Assembly (NCBI GenBank): GCA_017561665.1
Contig: JAFZBQ010000002.1
Span: 51,896 to 115,895 of the forward strand
Direction of reading: 5' to 3'
DNA from: Bacteroidales bacterium
Lineage (GTDB): Bacteria; Bacteroidota; Bacteroidia; Bacteroidales; UBA932
DNA: 64,000 bases
The notes under the pieces are model-generated. The model saw only the letters and a list, made by a program, of their open reading frames with translations, was not told the origin of the DNA and did no database searches. Within the stretch, counting starts at the first letter, position 1. Each line of letters opens with the position of its first letter. The translations under genes were made by a program, and so were the position numbers. This document shows positions 43,117 through 51,207 of the stretch, piece by piece.

Positions 43117-43965
43117 CTATTCTATCAGATTTAATTCCAATAAAGACGTTTGAAACCTCAAAGAATGCGGAATAATAATAATCTCTTCACCCATCCCATT
43201 AGAAGTCCCACTACTTAATCTATATTTAATAATATTGTATTGACGGTAAAGGTTTAAAATGAATTCAGTATTATCGTATGACACCATCCAATACTTCTTT
43301 ATCCTCTCCACACACTTTGATAAGTCTCTGTGATCATTATCATCATAAAAATTTAAATATAAGTCCTTTCCGTCTTCATAGTATGGGGGATCTAAATTAA
43401 TAAAGATACTTTCTTGTCGTTTGTTAATCTTATTTACGAACTGTATCCCATCCATATTGCTCAAAAATATGCGATCACGCATCATCGCAATAGTTTTAAT
43501 CCGCCCTATTAAATCATCTTTATTAAATCTGGCATCAATTTTATACTTTCCTGTTTGATTAACACCTCCAATAACCCCTCCTTTAAGTACTCCAGAAACA
43601 TTGGTTCTATTCAAGAAAAAAGTTGATTTAGCCAATTCAAACGAATCGGTACTTGACTGAAGTTCTTTATAATGTAACCACGACTTCATATCAACCGGGA
43701 CAAGCTCTATCCATTTACAAAATTCATCTGCTCTGTCAAGAATAACACTCCAAAAGGCATATAATGCAGGAGAAAGATCGTTAATATATATTTTCCCCAC
43801 ATATTCACTATTCAATAAATGCAGCGCAAGACCGGCCCCTCCCGCAAAGGGCTCTGCATAGTTGATACCGATAAGGTCGTTCTCTTTAATAAGAGAAGCT
43901 ACAAACCTAAATATCTTGTCTTTTCCTCCAGGATAGCGCAAAGGAGAATAATACTTTTGCCCCAT
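43117..43965 (-). CDS. D12-class DNA adenine N6-methyltransferase
   Basis: 282 residues. Motifs: SPLRYPGGKDKIFRFV (7-22), EPFAGGAGLALHLL (38-51, the SAM-binding FxGxG) and INLDPPYYEDG (189-199, catalytic DPPY at 192-195). Dam/DpnM-type orphan methylase or part of a modification system. No matching restriction gene in a normal type II layout is beside it, but the PtuAB-like pair and a ParB-like protein share its direction and spacing. Confidence 0.88.
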   Translation of the reverse strand: MGQKYYSPLRYPGGKDKIFRFVASLIKENDLIGINYAEPFAGGAGLALHLLNSEYVGKIYINDLSPALYAFWSVILDRADEFCKWIELVPVDMKSWLHYKELQSSTDSFELAKSTFFLNRTNVSGVLKGGVIGGVNQTGKYKIDARFNKDDLIGRIKTIAMMRDRIFLSNMDGIQFVNKINKRQESIFINLDPPYYEDGKDLYLNFYDDNDHRDLSKCVERIKKYWMVSYDNTEFILNLYRQYNIIKYRLSSGTSNGMGEEIIIIPHSLRFQTSLLELNLIE

Positions 43966-43969
43966 ATAG

Positions 43970-45211
43970 TTATTTACCGTGAGTCAAGAGAAGCATATAA
44001 CCTAGAACAATTGATATCGCTAAAGTCTGATCGAAATTCTGTGAAGACGTATAGTTATGTGCACCTGTCTGTAGCAACTGTATTATCGAATTATCTTTCA
44101 CGTTATTATTTGACAAGAGCGTCTTTTCATCACTTGAGAGTTGCTTTTTTGCCTTCAAGAAATACTTCTTCACATACTCATCGATTCCTCGACTACAGCC
44201 ACTGTCTTTTGCAGCTGTTTCACAAAGTAGACGCAATGACATTCTAATGATTGATGTGAAAGATTGAGATATGTGAGATTTATTCATACAGTAGAAAGTA
44301 TACAAATCACAAATATCACGATATAGATTGTTGACCTCGCCCTGTTTAAGTGATAAAGGTTTACCAAATAACTGAGGACTCGTCGCTTTTGTTCTCTTGG
44401 TTTTTCTTGTCTTACAAATAACTTCCTTCTGAGAATCACTGATGCTATCTCCCACTCCCGAAAAGGAGTTATTCTTATTGTCTTCAATTAGCTGCTTATT
44501 TTCAGCATCTAGCACTGAAACCACATCGCCACGAGACTTTCGAGTACTTAAATAGTCCTTTTCTATTTTCGAGCACAAGTCATTTAGTAACCGTAACAAT
44601 TCTTCCTCACTATGTTGACTTTCCAACTTACCGTTTACAATCCTAAGACCAAGCCGAGTAAGATTCGATGGGCTAAATACCTCATCTTTAACAAACCCTT
44701 GATTCATTTTATCATGAGAAGATATTAATCCTGTGGCCTCCTCGATAACCATAAAGTCACTCTTAACTCCTCCTTTATATTTCTGAATAAATCTATCACG
44801 TTCCAATGGACGCCAAGAGCCTGTAGTTCCATGCTTCCTTAGAACACTATTGATAGCTGTCTCTTTATCACAAACATTGCAAGGAATAGCGTTAGGCACT
44901 TCTGGGATATTTTTAATTGTAACGTTTGTTGAAACTATCCCTCTCGCTAGTTTCGCAAGAATAACTCTTCTATTACCATCAAATACTATTGGCTTATTAT
45001 TCTCATATACGACAATAGGTATCTCACTAAAATCATAATAGTCACCCATTTGAGAAGCCAATTTAGATAGTTTCCATAGCCCACTTCTATCTTTAATCGC
45101 CATGTCAACTATATCCTGATCCTTCGCATTACTATCAATAGGATCGCGGGGATTCTCAGTCCATAATACTAAATCCTCAATCTTGATATTTCGAATCTTT
45201 TGATTACCCAT
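43970..45211 (-). CDS. ParB/Srx-domain protein of defence type
   Basis: 413 residues from ATG 45209-45211; a TTG nine codons further upstream is less likely. N-terminal ParB/sulfiredoxin-like domain (about 6-110): IRNIKIEDLVLWTENPRDP and PIVVYENNKPIVFDGNRRVILAKL (G79-N80-R81-R82, the phosphate-binding loop of ParB CTPases and nucleases). The rest is helical with a basic section (KTRKTKRTKATS, about 270-281). Four bases upstream of the methylase gene. ParB-like proteins in defence islands are often nucleases or targeting factors. Confidence 0.8.
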   Translation of the reverse strand: MGNQKIRNIKIEDLVLWTENPRDPIDSNAKDQDIVDMAIKDRSGLWKLSKLASQMGDYYDFSEIPIVVYENNKPIVFDGNRRVILAKLARGIVSTNVTIKNIPEVPNAIPCNVCDKETAINSVLRKHGTTGSWRPLERDRFIQKYKGGVKSDFMVIEEATGLISSHDKMNQGFVKDEVFSPSNLTRLGLRIVNGKLESQHSEEELLRLLNDLCSKIEKDYLSTRKSRGDVVSVLDAENKQLIEDNKNNSFSGVGDSISDSQKEVICKTRKTKRTKATSPQLFGKPLSLKQGEVNNLYRDICDLYTFYCMNKSHISQSFTSIIRMSLRLLCETAAKDSGCSRGIDEYVKKYFLKAKKQLSSDEKTLLSNNNVKDNSIIQLLQTGAHNYTSSQNFDQTLAISIVLGYMLLLTHGK

Positions 45212-45241
45212 ATTGCAACCTACATTATTTCTAACCAATGC

Positions 45242-45709
45242 TTACTTCGGCATATCACCGCTCCAGCCGTGACCGAGGTCCCAATGTTCATCGTACACGA
45301 ACTCGAAGTACGGCAACGAGAACTCTTGCTCCAACAAGTCGGTGAGCTCGTCTTGAATCGGCTCTGCCCATTTACCTACGAGTACAATGAACTTGTCTAC
45401 TGACCATGCAACCCGGCCGCGAGGAATCTGGGTGTAGTCACCCTTGAACTTTGTGTCAAGGTGCTTTGCCTGAGCCTTGAAGTACTCGCTTGCCCAAACT
45501 TGACGATGAAGCTTTGGATAGTTAATAAACGGCTTTCCTTTCACCGCTGCATCTTCTACCATTTGTGGCGTAAGTTCTTTTCTTCGTACGCCAAAGAGAC
45601 TGTGGCTCTCCATATCATACCAGAAAATACCTACTGAAGGCATCGGCTCGTCAAATGACTTCATATCAGCCATCTGGGCATTGTGGTCTATATCTGAAAG
45701 TATAGTCAT
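45242..45709 (-). CDS. Conserved protein of unknown function, overlapping sodB
   Basis: 155 residues, soluble, with aromatic-rich stretches (VGIFWYDMESHSLFGV about 26-41; HWDLGHGWSGDMP at the end). No family recognised. Its ATG overlaps the TGA of sodB by four bases, so translation is probably coupled. Its codon use fits region A. The next gene (ParB-like) starts about 30 bases further on. Confidence 0.6.
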   Translation of the reverse strand: MTILSDIDHNAQMADMKSFDEPMPSVGIFWYDMESHSLFGVRRKELTPQMVEDAAVKGKPFINYPKLHRQVWASEYFKAQAKHLDTKFKGDYTQIPRGRVAWSVDKFIVLVGKWAEPIQDELTDLLEQEFSLPYFEFVYDEHWDLGHGWSGDMPK

Positions 45710-46359
45710 TTGTTTAAGTATCTTTTTTCTATTATTGTCCAGTCAAAAATCTGCCAGAGGGCATTAAGATGCGCTGCCCTCCTATTCTGGTAATCCAGGT
45801 AATATGCGTGTTCCCAGACGTCGAAGGTGAGGAGGGGGCGGAGATGCCCGGTCTGGCCGGGAATGACGTGGGTCGAGCCGGGAATGACGGAACTCGAACC
45901 TGGGATGCGCGTTATCGGATTACCCGCAGGGCCTTCCTGAGTAATGAAGAGTTTGCCTTGTTCATCAGCTGAGAGCCAAACCCAGCCGGAGCCGAAGAGC
46001 GAAACGCCTTTGGCATCGAAGTCGGCTTTGAAGGCGTCGAGGGTACCCCACTGCTTCTCGATCTGAGCCTTAAGATGCCCGATCGGAGTCGGGCATGACG
46101 GATGTGGATTGAATTGAGTAAAATACAGATTGTGATTCAGAATCTGACCCGCATTATTGAATATAGCACCAGTTGATTTCTTTACTATTTCTTCGAGCTG
46201 CATATTCTCGAACTCAGTGCCGGCGATAAGTTTGTTGAGATTGTCCACATAAGTCTGCAGGTGCTTGCCGTGGTGAAACGACAAGGTTTGGGCGCTGATT
46301 ACAGGCTCGAGAGCGTTAAGCTCGTATGGGAGGTCTATAAGTGTAATCATATCTTGCAT
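45706..46359 (-). CDS. sodB: Fe/Mn superoxide dismutase with repeat-derived insertions
   Basis: 217 residues from ATG 46357-46359 (ATG 46348-46350 also possible). A longer frame from 46449 only reads a palindromic repeat and is rejected. Metal ligands: FHHGKH, LNHNLYF and TFDVWEHAYY (Asp and His), with NQNRRAAH near the end. Removes superoxide in the cytoplasm. Two palindromes are translated in frame: PSCPTPIGHL (46074-46100) at a surface loop, and about 22 residues (RIPGSSSVIPGSTHVIPGQTGH) between GNP and the LRPLLTFDVWEH core (45843-45909). All catalytic residues remain. SodB in a capsule cluster is unusual. Confidence 0.9.
   Translation of the reverse strand: MQDMITLIDLPYELNALEPVISAQTLSFHHGKHLQTYVDNLNKLIAGTEFENMQLEEIVKKSTGAIFNNAGQILNHNLYFTQFNPHPSCPTPIGHLKAQIEKQWGTLDAFKADFDAKGVSLFGSGWVWLSADEQGKLFITQEGPAGNPITRIPGSSSVIPGSTHVIPGQTGHLRPLLTFDVWEHAYYLDYQNRRAAHLNALWQIFDWTIIEKRYLNK
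45843..45909. repeat. Dispersed palindromic repeat, in sodB
   Basis: Full unit GATGCCCGG/CCGGGAATGACG followed by two partial units. Encodes about 22 extra residues of the SodB protein in frame, next to the metal-binding DVWEH segment. Confidence 0.85.
46074..46100. repeat. Dispersed palindromic repeat, in sodB
   Basis: GATGCCCGA-TCGGAG-TCGGGCATGACG. Read in frame in sodB; it takes the place of the usual GGGEPTG-type loop of Fe/Mn SODs. Confidence 0.85.
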
Positions 46360-46363
46360 TTTA

Positions 46364-46410
46364 GATGCCCGGTCGGGGCCGGCAGACCCCCGATCGAGTC
46401 GGGGGTGACG
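46364..46410. repeat. Dispersed palindromic repeats between fnlC and sodB
   Basis: A half unit GATGCCCGG and a full unit GACCCCCGA-TCGAG-TCGGGGGTGACG. They occupy the whole gap between fnlC and sodB, so they could form a hairpin in the intercistronic RNA. Confidence 0.8.
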
Positions 46411-46433
46411 GGGTAATGCGAGCGGGCTTACGG

Positions 46434-47594
46434 TTAGAATTTTCTCCAAACCATTTTGTTAACAATTCCAGTGTAGCTTTGGATAATCTTGACGACCTTG
46501 GTGGAGACGTTTTCGTCTACATAGTCGGGGACGGGGATGCCGTGGTCGCCGGCGGCGTTCATAGAGACGGCGGTGTCGACAGCCTGCAACAGCGAATTCT
46601 CATCGATGCCAGCGATAAAGAAGCAGGCTTTGTCCAAAGCCTCGGGACGCTCGGTAGAAGTGCGGATGCAGATGGCGGGGAAAGGATGGCCCACGGAGGT
46701 GAAGAACGAGCTCTCCTCAGGCAGCGTACCGCTATCGGACACAACCGCAAAGGCATTCATCTGCAGGCAGTTGTAGTCGTGGAAACCGAGCGGTTCGTGC
46801 TGAATGACACGCGGGTCCAACTTAAAGCCGGAGGCCTCCAGGCGCTTGCGCGAGCGCGGGTGGCAGCTATACAAGATGGGCATATCGTACTTGACAGCCA
46901 TAGCGTTGATGGCGTTAAACAGCGAGAGGAAGTTCTTCTCGGTGTCGATATTCTCTTCGCGATGGGCGGAGAGCAGGATGTACCTACCCTTCTCCAGCCC
47001 CAGCCTCTTGTGAATATCAGAAGCCTCTATCTCAGCCAGGTTATTGTGCAGCACTTCGGCCATCGGAGAGCCAGTCACGTACGTGCGTTCCTTGGGCAGA
47101 CCGCAGTCGGCCAGATAGCGGCGGGCGTGCTCGCTATATGCCATATTCACGTCGGAGATGATGTCCACAATGCGGCGGTTGGTCTCCTCCGGCAGGCATT
47201 CGTCCTTGCAGCGGTTGCCCGCCTCCATATGGAAGATGGGGATGTGCAGCCGCTTGGCGCCGATCACGCTAAGGCAGGAGTTTGTGTCGCCCAAAACCAG
47301 CACGGCGTCGGGCTGGACCTGCACCATCAGCTGATAGCTCTTGGCGATTATGTTGCCCATAGTTTCGCCCAGGTCGCTGCCGACGGCGTCCATATATACG
47401 TCCGGGGAGGCGAGTTTCAAGTCCTTGAAAAAGACGCCGTTAAGGTTGTAGTCGTAGTTCTGGCCGGTGTGCGCCAGCAGGCAGTCGAAGTACTGCCGGC
47501 ATTTGTTAATCACGGCCGCAAGGCGGATTATCTCCGGGCGAGTGCCGACGATAATGAGAAGTTTTAATTTGCCGTTATTTTTGAATTGTGTCAT
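46434..47594 (-). CDS. fnlC: UDP-GlcNAc 2-epimerase family enzyme, FnlC/CapG type
   Basis: 386 residues. IIVGTRPEIIRLAAVI (about 14-29), LAHTGQNYDYNLNGVFF, HMEAGNRCKDECLPEETNR and SAHREENID are conserved in the non-hydrolysing 2-epimerases. The HTGQNYDYxLNxVFF and NRC-type motifs and its place beside fnlA and fnlB identify the CapG/FnlC group, which makes UDP-L-FucNAc in the third step. Catalytic Asp/Glu/His residues are visible. It is followed by a repeat pair and sodB. Confidence 0.88.
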   Translation of the reverse strand: MTQFKNNGKLKLLIIVGTRPEIIRLAAVINKCRQYFDCLLAHTGQNYDYNLNGVFFKDLKLASPDVYMDAVGSDLGETMGNIIAKSYQLMVQVQPDAVLVLGDTNSCLSVIGAKRLHIPIFHMEAGNRCKDECLPEETNRRIVDIISDVNMAYSEHARRYLADCGLPKERTYVTGSPMAEVLHNNLAEIEASDIHKRLGLEKGRYILLSAHREENIDTEKNFLSLFNAINAMAVKYDMPILYSCHPRSRKRLEASGFKLDPRVIQHEPLGFHDYNCLQMNAFAVVSDSGTLPEESSFFTSVGHPFPAICIRTSTERPEALDKACFFIAGIDENSLLQAVDTAVSMNAAGDHGIPVPDYVDENVSTKVVKIIQSYTGIVNKMVWRKF

Positions 47595-47609
47595 ATGATT
47601 TGTGTTTTA

Positions 47610-47666
47610 GATGCCCGATCAGGTCGGGCATGACGCCTTTCGTCATTGCCGGCTTGACCGGCAATC
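47610..47666. repeat. Dispersed palindromic repeats between fnlB and fnlC
   Basis: Two full units in a row: GATGCCCGA-TCAGG-TCGGGCATGACG (47610-47635) and CGTCATTGCCGG-CTTGA-CCGGCAATC (47641-47666). The second one touches the TAG stop of fnlB. The two arm sequences differ but each is self-complementary. Confidence 0.85.
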
Positions 47667-48949
47667 TACTTTACTGGTTCGAAATAGGTATCTGGTTTGT
47701 TAGGGTTAAAAAGTTCATTAGCCCACATCACGGTAACGAGATTCTCTGTTTGTGAGAGGTTTATTATGTTGTGGGTGTAGCCGGGGAGCATATGCACCGC
47801 CTGGATGTTGTCGCCGGAGACATCGAATTCAATGACCTCGTCGGTTCCGAGTTTGCGTTCCTGGATAAGGCCGTGACCGGCCACGACGATGAAGAATTCC
47901 CATTTGGTGTTGTGCCAGTGCTGGCCTTTGGTGATGCCGGGCTTACTGATGTTGATGGAGACCTGGCCGGCGTTGAGGGTATGAATCAGCTCGGTGAAGC
48001 TGCCGCGGTCGTCCACGTTCATCTTGAGCGGGAAGGCGACCTTCTCCTTTGGCAGGTAGCTCAGGTAGGTGCTGTACAGCTTCTTGGCGAAGCTGTTCTC
48101 CGGAATCTCCGGAATCATCAGGGTCTTGGGCTGCTCGGCGAATTTGTTCAAAAGGTCGACGATTTCGCCCAGTGTGGCCTTGTGGGTCGTGGGGACGTAG
48201 CAGTAGCGGCCAGATGCCCGATCAGGTCGGGCATGACGCCTCCCGTCACCCCCGACCTGATCGGGGGTCTCATCCGGAATAACGGTCAGCCCGTCGAATT
48301 CGCAGCGGTGTTCTTCGCCTTTCAGGCAGGCAATCATCTCGTCTACCAGATCATCGATATAGAGCAGTTCCAACTCCACCGACGGGTCGTTTACGGTATA
48401 CGGCAAGTCGTTGGCAACGGCATTGCAGAAGGTGGCCACGGCGCTGTTGTAGTTGGGCCGGCACCATTTGCCAAAGAGGTTCGGGAAGCGGTAGACCAGC
48501 ACGCGGGCGCCTGTTTCGTCGCCGTAACTGAGGAACAGGTCCTCCCCCGCCTTCTTGCTGCGGCCGTATTCGCTGTTGCCGAAGCGGCCGGTGAGGCTGG
48601 CCTGCTGGGAGCTGCTGAGCATCACCGGACAGGTGTTATGGTGCTTCTTAAGGGTATCCAGCAGCGTGCTGGCAAAGCCGAAGTTGCCTGCCATAAACTC
48701 TTCCTGGTTCTGGGGGCGGTTGACGCCGGCCAGGTTGAATACGAAGTCGGCCTGAGCGCACCAGTCGTCCAGTTGTTCCGGAGTGGAGTCTAGGTCGTAT
48801 TCGAAGACCTCTTCGATGCAGTTAGATGCCCGGTCGGAGCCGGGCATGACGAACCCATAGTTCTTTGCCTTGCCTTCTCGGATATTGTTCAGCTGGGCGC
48901 AGAGGTTGCGACCCACAAAACCCTTGGCGCCTGTAACAAGTATCTTCAT
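47666..48949 (-). CDS. fnlB: Bifunctional reductase-cupin CapF/FnlB (UDP-FucNAc pathway)
   Basis: 427 residues. N-terminal SDR domain starts with MKILVTGAKGFVGRNLCAQL (NAD loop at 6-13). LVYRFPNLFGKWCRPNYNSAV is typical of CapF. The C-terminal cupin (about 290-427) begins KLYSTYLSYL, with PLKMNVDDRGSFTELI and ISKPGITKGQHWHNTKWEFF as conserved motifs. CapF converts the CapE product further towards UDP-L-FucNAc. Two palindrome insertions occur in frame: FVMPGSDRAS near residue 35 and PDETPDQVGGDGRRHARPD near residue 210. Confidence 0.9.
   Translation of the reverse strand: MKILVTGAKGFVGRNLCAQLNNIREGKAKNYGFVMPGSDRASNCIEEVFEYDLDSTPEQLDDWCAQADFVFNLAGVNRPQNQEEFMAGNFGFASTLLDTLKKHHNTCPVMLSSSQQASLTGRFGNSEYGRSKKAGEDLFLSYGDETGARVLVYRFPNLFGKWCRPNYNSAVATFCNAVANDLPYTVNDPSVELELLYIDDLVDEMIACLKGEEHRCEFDGLTVIPDETPDQVGGDGRRHARPDRASGRYCYVPTTHKATLGEIVDLLNKFAEQPKTLMIPEIPENSFAKKLYSTYLSYLPKEKVAFPLKMNVDDRGSFTELIHTLNAGQVSINISKPGITKGQHWHNTKWEFFIVVAGHGLIQERKLGTDEVIEFDVSGDNIQAVHMLPGYTHNIINLSQTENLVTVMWANELFNPNKPDTYFEPVK
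48213..48271. repeat. Dispersed palindromic repeats (two units) in fnlB
   Basis: One TGCCCGA/TCGGGCA unit (48213-48238) and one CCCCCGA/TCGGGGG unit (48244-48271) side by side. Together they code for about 20 residues in the linker before the cupin domain. Confidence 0.85.
48825..48851. repeat. Dispersed palindromic repeat in fnlB
   Basis: GATGCCCGG-TCGGAG-CCGGGCATGACG, read in frame as FVMPGSDRAS near the N-terminus of the FnlB protein. Confidence 0.85.
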
Positions 48950-50076
48950 TACTTGACTATGTTAGGAATGCCATTAAGCTCGTTCTGGATGTATTCCAGA
49001 GAAGCGATCTTGGCCTTAGTTTCTTCCAGGTTCAGGCGGCGTGTATTGTCGGAGTTGAACTCGTCAATAGTTGCGCGCTTGGTATCGCCATCCTTGAAGT
49101 ACTTGTCGTAATTGAGGTCGCGGTTGTCGGCGGGGACGCGGTAGAAATTGCCCATATCCTCTGCCTTGGCGCACTCCTCTTTGGTGAGCAGAGTCTCGTA
49201 CATCTTCTCGCCGTGGCGGATGCCGATGACCCGAATCTCGGGTTCGGAAGATTCCCGGTCAGGCCGGGAATGACGGGGGTCGAGCCGGGAATGACGATCG
49301 TTTTGCTGGGAATGACGAGGCGCTTGGTGCTTGAAGAGCTCGATAACTGCCTCGGCCTGAGTCTGGATGGTGCAGGCGGGGGCCTTTTGTACCAGAATAT
49401 CGCCGTTCTGGCCGTGCTCGAATGCGAAGAGCACCAGATCCACAGCCTCCTCCAGGGACATAATGAATCGGGTCATCCTGGGTTCGGTGAGGGTGATGGG
49501 GTTGCCCTTGCGGATCTGGTCTATCCAGAGCGGAATCACGCTGCCACGGCTGCACATAACATTGCCGTAGCGGGTGCAGCAGATCTTGGTGCTGCCGGAC
49601 AGACGGCTCTTGGCCACCGCAATCTTCTCTTCGATGGCCTTGGTGATGCCCATCGCATTGATGGGATAGGCTGCCTTGTCGGTAGAGAGGCAGATGACGC
49701 ACTTTACGCCGGCGTCGATTGCGGAATCCAGCGTATTGTCGGTGCCTATCACATTGGTTTTTACCGCCTCCATCGGGAAGAACTCGCAACTGGGCACCTG
49801 CTTGAGGGCGGCGGCGTGGAACACGTAGTCCACACCCTGCATGGCATAATGAAGCGTGCTCTTGTTGCGCACATCGCCGATGTAGAACTTTATCTTGTTT
49901 GCCACCTCCGGCATCCGGGCCTGGAAGTCGTGTCGCATATCGTCCTGCTTCTTTTCGTCGCGGCTAAAGATGCGGATCTCGCCGATGTCGGTGCGCAAAA
50001 ACCGGTTCAACACCGCGTTGCCAAACGAACCGGTACCACCGGTAATCAATAAAACTTTGTCTTTAAAAACTGACAT
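48949..50076 (-). CDS. fnlA: UDP-GlcNAc 4,6-dehydratase/5-epimerase, CapE/FnlA type
   Basis: 375 residues. NAD loop ITGGTGSFG (about 11-19), SRDEKKQDDMRHDF (CapE signature), the NAMGITKA active-site segment (Met in place of Tyr), RYGNVMCSRGSVIPLW and IGIRHGEKMYETL. This is the first step of UDP-L-FucNAc synthesis. A triple palindrome (49250-49317) inserts about 22 residues (HSQQNDRHSRLDPRHSRPD) before the conserved IRVIGIRHGEK. It is followed directly by fnlB (one-base overlap). Confidence 0.9.
   Translation of the reverse strand: MSVFKDKVLLITGGTGSFGNAVLNRFLRTDIGEIRIFSRDEKKQDDMRHDFQARMPEVANKIKFYIGDVRNKSTLHYAMQGVDYVFHAAALKQVPSCEFFPMEAVKTNVIGTDNTLDSAIDAGVKCVICLSTDKAAYPINAMGITKAIEEKIAVAKSRLSGSTKICCTRYGNVMCSRGSVIPLWIDQIRKGNPITLTEPRMTRFIMSLEEAVDLVLFAFEHGQNGDILVQKAPACTIQTQAEAVIELFKHQAPRHSQQNDRHSRLDPRHSRPDRESSEPEIRVIGIRHGEKMYETLLTKEECAKAEDMGNFYRVPADNRDLNYDKYFKDGDTKRATIDEFNSDNTRRLNLEETKAKIASLEYIQNELNGIPNIVK
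49250..49317. repeat. Dispersed palindromic repeats in fnlA
   Basis: One full unit ATTCCCGG-TCAGG-CCGGGAATGACG (49251-49275) and two partial units ending GGGAATGACG. All are read in frame in fnlA. Confidence 0.85.
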
Positions 50077-50097
50077 ATTTATCTTATTAATAATTAA

Positions 50098-51207
50098 TTA
50101 CTCTCCTCTGGCAGCCGCCTTGAGTCCGTTGAACAGTATGCTGGGTAAGAACCGCATAGAGTCCAGGGGAAATATCAGTGCATGGCGGCACAAGTCGCCC
50201 AGGCGCTGACCCAGCGATATTATCTTCCTGATTATAAAGGGATACTTTTCAAAGTAACTCATATCCCTGTTGTGGCCAAAATTACCCACCTTGAGTATAA
50301 AGCGGTGGATACGGCGGGCCTTGCGTGACCAGCAGGAAGATGCATCGTAGAGAGGCATCGCATCCGCCGGCATCCCCAGAAAATCGACGGCATAAGCGGC
50401 AAAGGCTTTCCATTCGCTCATAAGTCGCATCTCGCGAAGCCGTTTTGCCAGCAATTCAACGTCTATCTTTTCACGATAGGTCCACAACAACCGACACCAG
50501 TCACAGATTTGCCTAAGTCCCAGTCCGCCTTTATAGAAATGCTTCAGGAAGTGCGTAAAAATGAACACGATGTCATTATCAACTCCCGGCAGGTAAACAT
50601 CCGTTTCGCCATTCTGCCAGACGCGCACATTGCCGCCGGCAATCGTGTCGTTCTGAATCTCGTCTATAAGGTTGTCCATCCTGGACGACAGGCGGCTGTG
50701 GAGATTTCTGTGCAGTTCCAACTTCCAGGGGCCGAGAAAACACTCAAACGCGGCATTCTCCAATTTCACGTTAGTCGCGTACGGCAACAGAAACGCCTTG
50801 GCTTTTTCAAAGTTTTCAGCATCCAGCAGAAGGTCCACATCGCCGCAGGCCCTCCATAGCGGCCGCTCGTAGCATTGGGCTATTCCCTGCCCTTTTACCA
50901 GCAAAGTGTAAACATCCGCATTGCGCAATTTTCTCAACAGCGAACAGAGGAAGCGGTTCATCTCGGTGTTGCGCTCTTCCGTCTTCAGGGTACGGCTGAT
51001 AAATGGTATTATCTCACGTTTAACAGGCTTTGTATCTGTGATATATTCCAGCCCGGCGGCGACAATGCCGACCACCGACTGCTGGTCTGCAATCTTGTAG
51101 ACCTTGGCAAAATCCATCCCCTCAAAAGGCAGAATCCGGACCTCTTTTTGCCAGAGCCCCGCCCTTAACAGTGCAAAGAATGCAGACGTATTTACATCTT
51201 GCCTCAT
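50098..51207 (-). CDS. Nucleotidyltransferase-family protein (NTP_transf_5 type)
   Basis: 369 residues, homologue of the protein at 10000. Motif TLLVKGQGIAQCYERPLWRACGDVDLLLD (about 116-144) has G-D-V-D as the nucleotidyltransferase D-x-D. FIFTHFLKHFYKGGLGLRQICDWC is the C-terminal His/Trp motif. Function unknown. Lies upstream of fnlA (21 bases before its ATG) and is coupled to the PglC-type gene by an ATGA overlap. Confidence 0.8.
   Translation of the reverse strand: MRQDVNTSAFFALLRAGLWQKEVRILPFEGMDFAKVYKIADQQSVVGIVAAGLEYITDTKPVKREIIPFISRTLKTEERNTEMNRFLCSLLRKLRNADVYTLLVKGQGIAQCYERPLWRACGDVDLLLDAENFEKAKAFLLPYATNVKLENAAFECFLGPWKLELHRNLHSRLSSRMDNLIDEIQNDTIAGGNVRVWQNGETDVYLPGVDNDIVFIFTHFLKHFYKGGLGLRQICDWCRLLWTYREKIDVELLAKRLREMRLMSEWKAFAAYAVDFLGMPADAMPLYDASSCWSRKARRIHRFILKVGNFGHNRDMSYFEKYPFIIRKIISLGQRLGDLCRHALIFPLDSMRFLPSILFNGLKAAARGE

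Noticed and set aside
46360-46449. N-terminal extension of sodB by 30 residues.
   Set aside because: The extension is a translation of a palindromic repeat and overlaps the end of fnlC; SOD homologues start near ITLIDLPYEL.
46365-48793. Long plus-strand frames (400 and 340 residues) opposite fnlC and fnlB.
   Set aside because: They are complements of the conserved minus-strand genes, which match known families over their whole length.
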